A program made the translations under genes and the position numbers. From contig JAXLWB010000030.1 of the NCBI GenBank assembly GCA_046328715.1, positions 53,695 through 117,694 of the forward strand: a DNA stretch of 64,000 nucleotides. The letters are read 5' to 3'. Below the pieces are notes generated by a model. That model saw nothing but the letters and a program-made list of their open reading frames with translations, was not told where the DNA came from and made no database searches. Below are positions 1-9,500 of the stretch, piece by piece. The stretch is from JAXLWB01 sp046328715 (lineage in GTDB: Bacteria; Chloroflexota; Anaerolineae; Caldilineales; Caldilineaceae). The stretch's first letter is position 1. Every line of letters begins with the position of its first letter.

Positions 1-615
1 GCCGTCTCGAATCGAGGTGCAGCGCTGACGGATGCCGAAGCTGCCCCGTTGATTCAGCGGCGCGCCGCTGCACAGACCAAACGCAAACAGTTGCTGGCTG
101 AAGCAGAACAAATCCGCAAAAATAGCCCCGAAGAAGATAGCTCTGAATATCGGGCCAAGATTCGCCAAGCCGATGCTTTGATCCCAGAGATCAATCAGCC
201 GACCGAGGGATTGGGCGAAGCAGCGGGCCGAGCCTTTGCCGCCCAACGTGGGGCTGGCAATCAACTAGAATCGCCTCGCACGGGTGCGAATGCGCTCGAC
301 CAGGTCTTTGAGATGCCCAACCCGCCACCGCTGTTGTTGATCGTCGAAGCAAAGGGCGGCGGTTCAACCTTGGGTACGCGCACAGGCGTTGGCTCGGCAG
401 CCGGGAAACGAGTACAACAGGGCACGCGTGCCTACCTGGAAAGTCTGGTTGAGTTTATGGATCAACCCAATCGTCCAGCGTCTGAACGATTGTTAGCAGC
501 ACGTATCCGCCAGGCGCTGGCCACACCGGGCGGCATTGAATACGTAGAAGTACGCCAACCGCTGGGCGACAACGGCGAATTGCAAGCAATGCAGGTGAAC
601 AAGTTTAATATCTGA
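1..615 (+). CDS. C-terminal part of a polymorphic toxin, nuclease-like (partial)
   Basis: The frame is open from the first base of the window, so this is the 3' end of a longer gene; 204 codons are visible. The visible protein has a charged helical stretch, then a hydrophobic strand running into IVEAKGGGSTLGTR, then a helix with GKRVQQGTRAYLESL. A strand ending in E-x-K followed by a Gly-rich loop is the usual core of restriction-endonuclease-fold toxin domains, so I infer a DNA- or RNA-cleaving toxin tip. The next gene looks like an Imm49 immunity protein, which fits a toxin-immunity pair. The N-terminal trafficking domain lies outside the window and cannot be named. The toxin role is inferred. 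Confidence 0.6.
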   Translation, partial: AVSNRGAALTDAEAAPLIQRRAAAQTKRKQLLAEAEQIRKNSPEEDSSEYRAKIRQADALIPEINQPTEGLGEAAGRAFAAQRGAGNQLESPRTGANALDQVFEMPNPPPLLLIVEAKGGGSTLGTRTGVGSAAGKRVQQGTRAYLESLVEFMDQPNRPASERLLAARIRQALATPGGIEYVEVRQPLGDNGELQAMQVNKFNI

Positions 616-616
616 G

Positions 617-697
617 ATAAGGTTGAAGAGTGGAAAAGTGGCAGAGTGGCAACGTAACTTTTCCACTCCTCAACTCTTCAACTTTTCAACTTTTCAA
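617..697. repeat. Word-repeat inverted repeat between toxin and immunity gene
   Basis: The left arm holds GTTGAAGAGTGGAAAAGT. The right arm holds its near complement plus reiterated CAACTTTT words. The right arm runs to within two bases of the next start codon, leaving no room for a Shine-Dalgarno sequence. Confidence 0.7.
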
Positions 698-698
698 T

Positions 699-2357
699 AT
701 GACAAAAATAGCTCGACACGATACGGGAAGCGTTGAAGATTGGCAGATCAGCTACGATTCAATCGCGGCTTCGCTGAACTCATTGCTCGAAAATTTGCCA
801 CAGATGCCGCTGGCGGTGGGTCAGTTAATCACGCTCAGTTGGCAGCGGGCGGCATTGGCTTCGTTGCGCGCTACAGCAGCCCAAGACGAGATCTGTGAAA
901 GCCTGCGGCTGGGAGCGGCCAGCGCAGCGGCAACCTTTCTGGCTGCTCAGTGGGACAACGGCCAAGTTGAAGCTACCTTGGGTGGACGTGAGCTCACCTT
1001 TGCTGCCACCGGAGCCACCAGTCTCGCTTCGCCTGATGCCTGGCTGATGGGCTTTTCCCTGGCCTTGGTCGTGCACGATCAGGCGGCGTTGGAACTGCTC
1101 TGTGATGAGGCTGCCATCGAAGCGAGTGAACGTTCTTCGACTCAAGTCGATGCGTTTTGGGCACCGTTGCAACGAGGGCTTGCTGCGCTCTGGCTGCAAG
1201 ATACCGAAGCCTGGCAACACTTTGCAACCGAGACAGAACGCTTGTTACAGCCGGAGGCCATCTCCATTGCGTCCACCGAGTATCTTCAGGCGCTAATCTG
1301 GCCACTGTTCAAAGCGACGCAGGCACTGGCGAGTGGCGATCAAACAGCTTGGCAGCGTGCGTTGGAAGCTGCATTGGTCGCCCATCATGGTTATTTTGAA
1401 CGTGGCGACCACCGCTACGATAAGGGTGGTTTTCTTGCATTTTATCTCTTAGGACTCGCTGCTCTGGCTAAGGATCGCGGGCTGCAAAGCGACATCGAAT
1501 CAGAGTATCTGCCTGATGCGTTACTGAAAGGTACATGCAACGTCACAGAAGCAGTGGCTCCTGAGTTTCACTTTGACCAGCCACGCAGTGTGGCGGAAGC
1601 CCATCTGCTGATGGAAGTGCGCAGTTGTGTTCCCAATCTGGTAGATCATCAGTTGGTGGAGATCGGCGGAGAACTGATCAGCCTCTATGAATGTCCGGCA
1701 AGCGATGAGCATCCTTTGCGCCGTTTTGCCTTCAAACTGCCCACACAGGAACCTGATTCTTCTCGGCAAATCGGCGGCGATCAGCCCTCAACCTTAATCG
1801 ACGCAGGTGAATTTCTCTGGCTGGCCGATCAAGAGGCGCAGCAGGTACCAGCCAGTACGCAGGGTCTATCACCTGAAGCACTACAACAACGCAACCCTGA
1901 TCTTCAAAAAGCATTGGCCTGTCTCGACGAAGTGCTCAAGTTCATTCCAGCCAACTCGGAAGAAGTGCCAAACAGTGCCTTCTGGACAGCATTTGGTCGC
2001 CAATTACGGGAAGAGGAGCTGGGACGTTTTAGCCGAGCTCGCTTAGAGGCGATTCGTCAAGCGTGGCAGACGTTGCTCGTTGAGCCAGCCGCCACTCCTG
2101 AGTTAGATGCTCGATCCCGCACTTTGCTGGCGCTGGAGGCGATTAAGACGCAAGTGCGACCCATGTTAGAACTATTGCCTTCGCTCTCGCCCGCCGAGCT
2201 TGCGCAGCAACTCTATCCAAGGCCAGACGATTACGGCAAAGTCTTCGACCAGATCGACCTGGCCTGGCTCAGCAACCAATATGCCGTTATGATGAACAGG
2301 ATCAGTTCGACCGTACCGACGAGAACGCATTCCACTACCCGCGAAGTCGCCACGTGA
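699..2357 (+). CDS. Imm49-family-like immunity protein
   Basis: The start is set at MTKIARHDTG, because the 23 codons upstream lie inside the intergenic inverted repeat. The protein is about 552 residues, largely helical and cytoplasmic, with no signal peptide. The stretch HGYFERGDHRYDKGGFLAF, followed by LGLAALAKDRGL and ESEYLP, matches the conserved region I associate with Imm49, a family found beside nuclease toxins. It would neutralise the toxin encoded just upstream. The last 20 or so codons look out of frame. The residues after NQYAV read unlike the rest, and good coding sequence continues in other frames past the stop (next entry). A frameshift, real or from assembly, near 2285-2345 is likely. 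Confidence 0.6.
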   Translation: MTKIARHDTGSVEDWQISYDSIAASLNSLLENLPQMPLAVGQLITLSWQRAALASLRATAAQDEICESLRLGAASAAATFLAAQWDNGQVEATLGGRELTFAATGATSLASPDAWLMGFSLALVVHDQAALELLCDEAAIEASERSSTQVDAFWAPLQRGLAALWLQDTEAWQHFATETERLLQPEAISIASTEYLQALIWPLFKATQALASGDQTAWQRALEAALVAHHGYFERGDHRYDKGGFLAFYLLGLAALAKDRGLQSDIESEYLPDALLKGTCNVTEAVAPEFHFDQPRSVAEAHLLMEVRSCVPNLVDHQLVEIGGELISLYECPASDEHPLRRFAFKLPTQEPDSSRQIGGDQPSTLIDAGEFLWLADQEAQQVPASTQGLSPEALQQRNPDLQKALACLDEVLKFIPANSEEVPNSAFWTAFGRQLREEELGRFSRARLEAIRQAWQTLLVEPAATPELDARSRTLLALEAIKTQVRPMLELLPSLSPAELAQQLYPRPDDYGKVFDQIDLAWLSNQYAVMMNRISSTVPTRTHSTTREVAT

Positions 2358-2568
2358 TGAGAACGAACTTTCACTTCACTTTCCGGGCGGCTATCGCAAG
2401 GCGGCGGATTATCTCAATCCTCACCGCATCTGGGTCGCCTGGAAGTATCTGCGCCCCAGCGCCAGTGCTGGCATGGCCTTCGATGGATTGGTTTGGGTAG
2501 ACGACCACTGGGCCTGGTTCCCTAAGCCATATCGGTTGATCGGGCAATGGGTGGGGAATCGGAGTTGA
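2300..2568 (+). pseudogene. Out-of-frame coding continuation of the immunity gene
   Basis: After the stop at 2357, a different frame reads DENELSLHFPGGYRKAADYL, then WVAWKYLRP, then DGLVWVDDHWAWFPKPYRLIG, and stops at 2568. A third frame between about 2287 and 2340 reads YDEQDQFDRTDENAFHYPR. Both stretches look like genuine protein rich in aromatic residues, and neither has its own start. The simplest reading is that two indels broke the 3' end of the preceding gene. It could instead be a remnant of another gene or an assembly error. Confidence 0.45.
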
Positions 2569-2571
2569 ATT

Positions 2572-2632
2572 GATTGAGATTGAGAGATTCGACCCCAATC
2601 TCTTAATCTTCTGATCTCCCAATCTCCACTCC
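2572..2632. repeat. GAGATTG-word inverted repeat
   Basis: The left arm is made of GATTGAGATTGAGAGATT words. The right arm has AATCTCTTAATCTTCTGATC and CCCAATCTCC. It is imperfect but clearly complementary. It shares its word family with the repeats at 13407, 57275 and 58760. Confidence 0.6.
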
Positions 2633-2654
2633 TAGCAAGGAAAGGTGAGGTAAT

Positions 2655-2813
2655 ATGGCAACCCATGCTCCTTTGGAAGCAAAACCGAAAGCACCCGCCC
2701 CCAAGCCTGCCACTGCGCCACGGGCCAGCGAGACGGCTCCGACCAGTGCGGGTGCGCCGTTATCTGAGCAAACCAAGCCCCAGCCGGGAGCAGCAGGCGG
2801 ACCAAACAGGTGA
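2655..2813 (+). pseudogene. Displaced N-terminus of the DUF4157 toxin
   Basis: An ATG at 2655, preceded by GGAAAGGTGAGG as a ribosome-binding site, opens a frame reading MATHAPLEAKPKAPAPKPAT and on to a TGA at 2811. Its Ala/Pro/Lys-rich composition is what DUF4157 proteins usually show ahead of the domain. The downstream gene's own first 45 codons, in the neighbouring frame, read as an unnatural Arg/Pro-rich string. A shift of one frame near 2790-2810 would join the two. This could be a real mutation, an assembly error or, less likely, recoding. Confidence 0.5.
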
Positions 2814-4197
2814 GGCAGCGGCTGAATCGCCACAACTCATGGCACTTGGCACACGAGGGAAACATGATTTGTCCAATGTGCGGCTCCATCACGACGGCCA
2901 GGCGCAGCGCGCTGCCCAGCGAGAAAAGGCACGCGCCTTTACCCAGGGTCAAGATATTTACTTCAACCAGGGCGAGTTCAATCCTTCCAGCGGCGCGGGC
3001 CGGGCATTGATTGGTCACGAGTTGGCCCATGTGGCGCAACAACAGGCGGGGCAGGCGCAGGGTATTCAACGTAAGGCACTCAGCGATGCAAGCGAGGCCG
3101 AACGCACGAAACTGGAACTTCCCTCAGCTCCGACCACGATTGGCGACGATGTCTTGAAGGAATATTTCGAGAAGATGAAAAGTGGCGGTTGGGGCTCATC
3201 GCGTTCTGCGCCCAAGGGAGTGAGCGTCGAGTTGCAAGGCATCAAAGATGAATATAAGACGCCAATGACGAGTATTGCCATGTACATGAATGCGCAACTG
3301 AGTTATGGCTCTACGGTGACGGGCGTTACTAAGGCCATGTTTGGACCGGGAACCTCAATCACTCTACACCTGGCGCTGGCAAAGTATGGGCTCGCCGATG
3401 GCAACTATCGCTTTGCCTGGACCGGGGATGAGCAGACGGGAACGATCTATATTGAGTCGATGGCGGCGGGTCCAAAGGATGAAAATGCGCCAACCGAAAA
3501 CAATGGCAAGATCGCGGTGGGTGGATTAAATTTTGAAGCCGTAGGTACTTGGTCGAGCGATCAGATGGGTTATCTCAAACGGGCGCTGGCACTGATTCCA
3601 CTGGCGGCACTGAAAGAAGTCGATGGATTGAAGTTCAAGATCGACGGCGGCTCAGGCAACCGTGGCGAAGATGGCAAGTACGATGAGTCAACCCATACGG
3701 TAATCATGTTCAGTTCTGCGTTTACACTTTCTGACACGCGCTTTGGCGATTCTCCCAAACCAGTACAAGAGTTGGCGCATGAGATCGGCCATGCCATCGA
3801 CCTCGCACCGCTCAACAAGGCATGGAAGAAATATGAAAGCAGTGGCAAAACCAGCGACTTGACTTCGGTGGCGTCGCCCTCAGGAAGCAAGTGGGAGCAG
3901 GACAAGAGTAAAACTTGGCAGATGGCTGAACGCATCGCCAAAACGGATGGAACGTTTCGAACCGCAGCCACCAAAGATGGCGTTGCCAAAACGACAACTG
4001 AGATCACCGATGCCAGCGGCACCAAACAAAAGCTGACCCATTTGAAAGGCGGCATCAGTGACTACGGCAGCACCAACTGGACCGAACTCTATGCCGAAAG
4101 TTTTGCGCTGTACACCACGGATCCGGCGACGCTGAAGTTACTGCGCCCCAATCTTTACGTCTACTTTGTCGGTAAATTTCCGCGCACGACACCGTGA
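2665..4197 (+). CDS. DUF4157-led toxin with HExxH metallopeptidase domain
   Basis: Residues about 65-130 form a DUF4157 (eCIS-core) domain: LSNVRLHHDG, ARAFTQGQDIYFN and then GHELAHVAQQQAG with its HExxH motif. This family is known as a leader on cargo of extracellular contractile injection systems. The C-terminal half carries a second zinc signature, ELAHEIGHAID, with a downstream LYAESFALY that can supply the third ligand Glu. This arrangement resembles the anthrax-lethal-factor-like peptidases. I infer a secreted or injected protease toxin. The in-frame start at 2665 is doubtful, because the natural N-terminus seems to begin at 2655 in another frame. No injection-system structural genes are in view. 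Confidence 0.65.
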   Translation: MLLWKQNRKHPPPSLPLRHGPARRLRPVRVRRYLSKPSPSREQQADQTGEAAAESPQLMALGTRGKHDLSNVRLHHDGQAQRAAQREKARAFTQGQDIYFNQGEFNPSSGAGRALIGHELAHVAQQQAGQAQGIQRKALSDASEAERTKLELPSAPTTIGDDVLKEYFEKMKSGGWGSSRSAPKGVSVELQGIKDEYKTPMTSIAMYMNAQLSYGSTVTGVTKAMFGPGTSITLHLALAKYGLADGNYRFAWTGDEQTGTIYIESMAAGPKDENAPTENNGKIAVGGLNFEAVGTWSSDQMGYLKRALALIPLAALKEVDGLKFKIDGGSGNRGEDGKYDESTHTVIMFSSAFTLSDTRFGDSPKPVQELAHEIGHAIDLAPLNKAWKKYESSGKTSDLTSVASPSGSKWEQDKSKTWQMAERIAKTDGTFRTAATKDGVAKTTTEITDASGTKQKLTHLKGGISDYGSTNWTELYAESFALYTTDPATLKLLRPNLYVYFVGKFPRTTP

Positions 4198-4201
4198 ACG
4201 G

Positions 4202-4228
4202 GTAGCACAAGAAAGTATCTTGTGCTAC
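4202..4228. terminator. Perfect palindrome between convergent genes
   Basis: GTAGCACAAGA, five bases, then TCTTGTGCTAC. It lies tail-to-tail between the toxin and the SARP gene and probably ends both transcripts. A nearly identical palindrome sits at 59444-59471, also between convergent genes. Confidence 0.65.
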
Positions 4229-5148
4229 TACGACTTCTGAATCGTCCGTTCGATGGCGTGGACGCAGCTTTCGAGTTGAGCGCTGAGCGCTTTCACCCCT
4301 TGCTGTAATTGGAGCAGAGTTTGTAACACGTCGCTGAGACCTGAGCCGTTTGCGATGGGTGGTGGTTCATTCTCGACGGGAGGGTTGGGGCGAAGAGAGT
4401 CGTTGCAGATTTGCTGGTAAAGGGCAACGGTGCTTTGGGCGGGGTCGACGGCTAATTCCTCTTGTAGGGCGAAGGTGCAGGCTTCGTATTGACGCAGGGC
4501 ACCGGTGCGGTCGCCGGAGAGATAGTAGTGACGCATCAGTTGGCGATGAGTGCATTCACGAGCGCGGTCTTGTTGCAGAATGAGCAAAGCATTGGCAATC
4601 CCCAACGCATATTGCTCGTGCGCTTCATAGTAGCCAATCAATTTGTCGAGCAGCCCCAGGTAGATGCTCTGCAACCGCTCTCGTTCAAAGATGCACCAAT
4701 CTTGATACCATCCCGCTAACAATTCGCCGCTGTAGAGTTTTACCGCTTGTTCTAACTGATTGGCTTGGACGAGAGAAAGATTCGCTCCCGGAATCCGTGC
4801 CGCAGCAGTAAATGCCTCCTCTAGGATCCCCACATCCAGCCAAAGGGAGCAGGCTGGGTTGAGCTGAATCCACTCATCATCGACCAACAGGGTGGAGCAA
4901 TCACTTGTATCGCCGTCCAACGCAGTTTGAAGCTGCCATAAGGTCTGGCGCAGATATTTCTTGGAGTTGGCTGTGGTTTGATTTTCCCAGAAGAGCGCTG
5001 CCAGCTTTTCACGATTGTGAACGATATGACGATTGAGTAACAAGAAGGTGAAAAGCTCCTGCACCTTGCGTGCCTCCAGCCCTGGCAAGTCACGTTCATT
5101 CCATTGAATACGCAATTTCCCCAACAGCGAAATGCGAAGCGATTGCAT
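4228..5148 (-). CDS. SARP/AfsR-type transcriptional activator (BTAD domain)
   Basis: The start is MQSLRISLLG, chosen because GGAAGAG lies seven bases ahead; a longer in-frame start at 5241 falls inside a palindrome. Residues about 1-95 form a winged-helix DNA-binding domain (ARKVQELFTFLLLNR, REKLAALFWEN, KKYLRQTLWQLQ). Residues about 100-250 are the all-helical bacterial transcriptional activator domain (LYSGELLAGW, FERERLQSIYLGLLDKLI, GDRTGALRQYE). There is no NB-ARC or TPR extension, so it is the short SARP form. The C-terminus may form a coiled coil (LQTLLQLQQGVKALSAQLE). It may control the toxin island or the caspase/STAND cluster across the divergent gap; targets are unknown. Confidence 0.8.
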   Translation of the reverse strand: MQSLRISLLGKLRIQWNERDLPGLEARKVQELFTFLLLNRHIVHNREKLAALFWENQTTANSKKYLRQTLWQLQTALDGDTSDCSTLLVDDEWIQLNPACSLWLDVGILEEAFTAAARIPGANLSLVQANQLEQAVKLYSGELLAGWYQDWCIFERERLQSIYLGLLDKLIGYYEAHEQYALGIANALLILQQDRARECTHRQLMRHYYLSGDRTGALRQYEACTFALQEELAVDPAQSTVALYQQICNDSLRPNPPVENEPPPIANGSGLSDVLQTLLQLQQGVKALSAQLESCVHAIERTIQKS

Positions 5149-5228
5149 AGCAGCTCTTCCTTTCTGTACGGTGGGGGTTATAACAAACAAGGCGATACCG
5201 GAAGATACCTTTGTATACTCGTGGTCGC

Positions 5229-5271
5229 AAGTAAGTAACACTTTTTCAACCGCAAAAAGTGTTACTTACTT
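5229..5271. repeat. 18-bp perfect inverted repeat, family A copy 1
   Basis: AAGTAAGTAACACTTTTT, seven-base loop CAACCGC, then the exact complement. A second copy with almost the same arms and loop AAACCGC is at 34898-34940, so this is a dispersed palindromic element. It lies upstream of the SARP gene and could also act as an operator. Confidence 0.75.
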
Positions 5272-5298
5272 CGGAACATCAGTATAGCCGCAATAAAG

Positions 5299-5330
5299 AA
5301 GTATTTTTTACAGGAAAAAATAAAATACTT
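5299..5330. repeat. AT-rich hairpin in the SARP/2TM gap
   Basis: AAGTATTTT and AAAATACTT form nine-base arms around a 14-base spacer. The rest of the 539-base gap between 5149 and 5687 shows no coding sequence I would defend. Confidence 0.45.
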
Positions 5331-5602
5331 TTCACAAAAAAGCACTATAGCAAATTGAGGGAATTGACACTACAGTTCAGCCAACGCTTCGGTTGTGCCC
5401 TACAACACAGTCGCTGAGGCCTAAATCGGTTACAAGTGAACGTGCGACGCAAACTTGTGTATCGGCCTTATAATGAACGGCGCATCACATACTTTTCGGG
5501 GAAGGAGATGGTAAAGCAAACCGATGAGAAGGTCGAGGAACCTGATTATACCTCACAAAATTCGCTTTGGATAGGGACAAATTGATGAATTTTTATCAGT
5601 GC

Positions 5603-5631
5603 TTGACGAAAAAGATAAAGCAGCATAAGCT
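5603..5631 (+). promoter_or_regulatory. Weak candidate sigma-70 promoter of the conflict cluster
   Basis: TTGACG, 17 bases, then TAAGCT, ending about 56 bases upstream of the 5688 start. The -10 is a poor match, so this is only a candidate. Confidence 0.25.
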
Positions 5632-5687
5632 ACACTACGCTGTTATAGTAGCTGCTTCTTAGGATGAAGAACCAGAAAAGGAGAGCA

Positions 5688-6455
5688 ATGAACACAGCCT
5701 ACACCAACCAAACCTTGATCAACGCCTTCTTCGCCGCAGGCAAGAGCCTGAAACTCAACGATCCGTGGACCGACCTTGTAGAGCGTGCCGGGCTTGACTG
5801 GCTGGTCAATGACCGTAACGCACTTTATCAAGGGACGCCTCCCGAACAATTGCCCAATTTGGACGATACCGAGAAGAAGGAAGTAACCAACTGGCTCGAT
5901 GTGTTGACCGGTGCTGCTCCCCATCTTCCCGAAGCACTCCCCCTACCGATCGTGCCGGAGACGCCCAGCGGCAAACCGTTCCGGGAGGAGCATCCGGAAC
6001 TTTACGAAGCGTGGCGTAAACATATCGAGCAAGGACTGAACAACAACAATGTGATGTTCAAACAGATCCTGGAAGGGTTCATGAATCCCTATTGGACGAC
6101 TGTCTGGATGTATCGGATTCTCTTTGGCGTGGGCATTGCTTCATTTGTGGTCTCTGCCTATCTGGGCGTTCGTGATGGCACCAGTGGTGGTACGCTCTTC
6201 TTTGGTGGCCTGAGCATTGTTTCGTTGCTCACCTACTTTGTCTCGCGCCCGTTACAGGCGTTAGAAGAGAATCTGCAATTTATCACCTGGCTGGGCGTCA
6301 GCTACAACACCTATTGGACCCGCCTACTCTACACCATGAATTCGCAGACGGCCCAAAGCGAAATCGAACAGACCACAAACGACGCCATTGCCAAGATCAA
6401 AGAGCTGATGAGCGCACAAGCGGAGCGCAGCAAACATCGATTTGGATTGAGGTAG
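5688..6455 (+). CDS. Two-TM membrane protein, TRADD-N-associated 2TM-like
   Basis: The start at 5688 (MNTAYTNQTL) is preferred over 5664 because AAAAGGAGAG precedes it at good spacing. The protein is about 255 residues. Residues 1-120 are a soluble, acidic, helical part (INAFFAAGKSLKLNDPW, NWLDVL). Two membrane helices follow at about 145-165 (ILFGVGIASFVVSAYLGV) and 172-190 (LFFGGLSIVSLLTYFV), then an amphipathic helical tail (NTYWTRLLYTMNSQT). The two-helix core resembles the two-TM domain described beside TRADD-N and STAND conflict proteins. By position it is a membrane partner or pore-type effector of the next gene. The family match is from memory and moderate. Confidence 0.5.
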   Translation: MNTAYTNQTLINAFFAAGKSLKLNDPWTDLVERAGLDWLVNDRNALYQGTPPEQLPNLDDTEKKEVTNWLDVLTGAAPHLPEALPLPIVPETPSGKPFREEHPELYEAWRKHIEQGLNNNNVMFKQILEGFMNPYWTTVWMYRILFGVGIASFVVSAYLGVRDGTSGGTLFFGGLSIVSLLTYFVSRPLQALEENLQFITWLGVSYNTYWTRLLYTMNSQTAQSEIEQTTNDAIAKIKELMSAQAERSKHRFGLR

Positions 6456-6463
6456 TATGTCTT

Positions 6464-6556
6464 GAGAAGGAATGAACCGATGACAGGATGAAGAGATACC
6501 TTGCCATCGTGTCATCGTGTCATCCCTTCATACAGTCATCCCTTCATCTTGTCACT
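6464..6556. repeat. GATGACAGGATGAAG-word inverted repeat
   Basis: The left arm is GATGACAGGATGAAG. The right arm carries the complementary words CATCGTGTCATC, CCCTTCATACAGTCATC and CCTTCATCTTGTCAC, reiterated up to eight bases before the next start codon. There is no Shine-Dalgarno for the next gene. Confidence 0.6.
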
Positions 6557-6563
6557 TTCAACC

Positions 6564-9500
6564 ATGAGCAGACCCGTCCTCTTTCTCGCCTTTGCCAACG
6601 ACCTGCGCCCAGATGGCGTGTATTTACCAAGCCTGAGCCGCGAGGCCAACGAAGTGCGCGGCCAGCTTGATCGGGCACGCAAGGCAGGCTTGTGCGACTT
6701 GGTGGTGCGGACGGGAGTGAGTGCACAGGAAGTACTCAGCGTTTTTGGCGACCCGGAGTATCGCAACCGGATTGCGCTCTTTCACTATGCGGGGCACGCG
6801 GAGGATTATCTGCTGCTGTTGCAGGAAGGCGTGGGCGAAAGTGCCGCCGCCGATGCACGCGGGTTGGCCGCCTTTCTCAAAGGTCAACATGCGCTGCAAA
6901 TGGTCTTTCTCAACGCCTGCGCTACGCGTGAGCAAGTGCAATATCTGCTTGATGCGGGCATTTCGGCGGTGATTGCCACCTCGCAATTGATTGAAGACAC
7001 GCTCGCCACTGATTTTGCCATTCAGTTCTACACCTCGTTGGCCAATGGCGTCTCCTTGGATCGTGCCTTCGATGAAGCCAAAGGCGCGATCCAATTTAAA
7101 CACAGCGATCTGGTCGCCCAACTGCAAGCCCAACCCAACGCCGAGTTAGACCACTTTGCCGACGGTCTGCCCTGGGCGCTCTACAGCCTACCTGGCGCTG
7201 AGGTTGCGTTACAGTGGAATCTGCCACAAGCCGCAGGCGATCCACTCTTTGGACTGCCCCCTTTGCCCGCCTTGGATCTGCCCGACGAGCCCTATCGCTA
7301 CCTCTCCTGGTACGAACGTCAACAGGCCGAACTCTTCTTTGGCCGGGGCAGTGACATTCGCAAACTCTACGATGCCGCCACTGCCGCCGATGGATCACCG
7401 CTGATTCTGCTCTACGGGCAATCTGGTGTCGGCAAATCTTCGCTGCTTGCGGCTGGCTTGACGCCTCGACTTGAGGCAGCGCAGAGCGTACGTTATGTGC
7501 GGCGGACAATGCGGGGTGGATTGGTGGCAGCTTTGAAAGAAGGGATTACCGGCAAGAATGAAGAGACAGAACGGCAAGGCGAATTAAGAGATTGGTGGGT
7601 GGAACAAGAAACAAATACTGGAAAACCGCTTACGGTGATCGTTGATCAAGTAGAGGAAGTATTCACTCAGGCAGCCGCAGCCAACCCGAATGAAATGAGC
7701 CAGTTTGTTGAGGCCTTGCAGGCAATCTTTCGGGAACGGACACAGCGTCCACAAGGCAAGCTGATCCTCGGCTTTCGCAAAGAGTGGCAGCCCGAAATTG
7801 AACAGTTGCTCAGCGGAGCCAAGTTGCCCCGCACCGCCATCTTTCTGGATCGGATGGACCGCAACGGCATCATTGAGTCCGTGCTGGGGCCGAGCCGTTC
7901 GTCCCGCTTGCAACAGCGCTACGGCTTGCAGGTCGATGAAGATGTACCAATCGTGATCGCCGATGATCTGCTGGAGGACCGAGATTCGCCCGTTGCGCCG
8001 ACTTTGCAGACGCTCCTGAGCAAGCTGTGGCGGCGGGCCAAGGAGGGTAACAGTACCCAACCGCGCTTTACGCTCGATCTCTATCAGTCGCTCAAGCGTG
8101 AAGGCATTCTACTCGGCGACTTTCTCGATCAGCAGATTGAAGAGATTCGTCGCTGGAACGCTGTGGCGGTCGATTCAGGCTTGCAACTCGATCTTCTGAC
8201 CGCCCATACGTCGGAGCGTGGCACCTCCGCCCAACACACAAAAGAGGAATTGCTTAAGCTGTATGCTGGCGAGCATGGGCTCAACGTCTCCGACTTGATC
8301 GAGCAGAATTGCGAAAAACGCTTGCTCGTCGATCCGGCTGGCGAGCAAGCAGCGACCACGCGTGCCACCCGGCTTGTGCACGACACGCTTGCCCCGCTGG
8401 TACGCGAACGCTACGAGAAGTCCGATAAGCCGGGTCAGCGCGCCCGCCGCATCCTCGAAAATCGAGCGGTCGACTGGCAGGGGGACAAAACCGGCGCGGC
8501 GCTCGATGAGGCTGATCTCAAGGCGGTCGAAGCGGGTCAGGCAGGCATGCGCGCCTGGACTGAGGCAGAGAAGCGCTTGGTTGAGGCCAGCCGCCAAGCG
8601 CGTGCCGAACGGCAACGATCTCGTCGCCAATTGCGCTTTGCGGGCATCGCAGCCGTGACTGCGATTTTGCTCTTTGCCATTTTAGCGGTCTGGCAGTGGC
8701 AACAAAGTAGCAAGCGTGGAAACCAGATTGCAGCCCTTGCCACGACCGGTGCCGAGCAAGCAGGACAGGTCAAGGCGTTAGCCACCGAATCGCAGGACCG
8801 CAACACACAGCTACAAGTACGCGCCACCAGTGAAGCGGAGTTACGTCAAACTTCCGATCAGCGATTGGAGCAGGCACTGATCAACGAGTCAAAACGGCTG
8901 GCCACGCTGTCGTTACAACAACTCGCTGTCGATCCTGTCGCCAGCGTCAATTTGGCATTGGCGGCGTTGCCATCCAGTGAGATTACGCGACCTTATGTGG
9001 CCGAGGCAGAGTACGCGCTGTCACAGGCGATCGAGCAGGTACAAGAGCAAGCTGCACTCACGGCCACGCTGACCAGTGCTGCCGAGCAGGTAGCGATTTG
9101 GAAAGATAAGATTGCGGTTGGTGGATTCGGGGGTGTACGCATCGCAAATCTGGACTTGAGTGATGTCACCTGGGCCCCTGGTCTAGTGATCACGGGGAGT
9201 GCGGTTGCGAATCCAGCGGGACAAATTTTGCGGCAAAGTGGCGACTTTGTCAGCCGGGTACGTTGGAGTGCCGAGGGTGAGTTGTTGGGCACTGTGGGTA
9301 ATTCGATTTATATCTGGCAAAAAGGACAGTTATTCGCCCAGCATAGCTTTGCGACTGACGATCTGATCTTGTGTGCCGAATGGAACCCGCAGCGCGCCGA
9401 AATTGCAATTTGCACAGGGCAATCCGTCTACCTGTGGTCGCCGAATGGGGAAGAACAGCCGCACGTAATTATCGAAAACACATTCAATAGCAACCCATTA

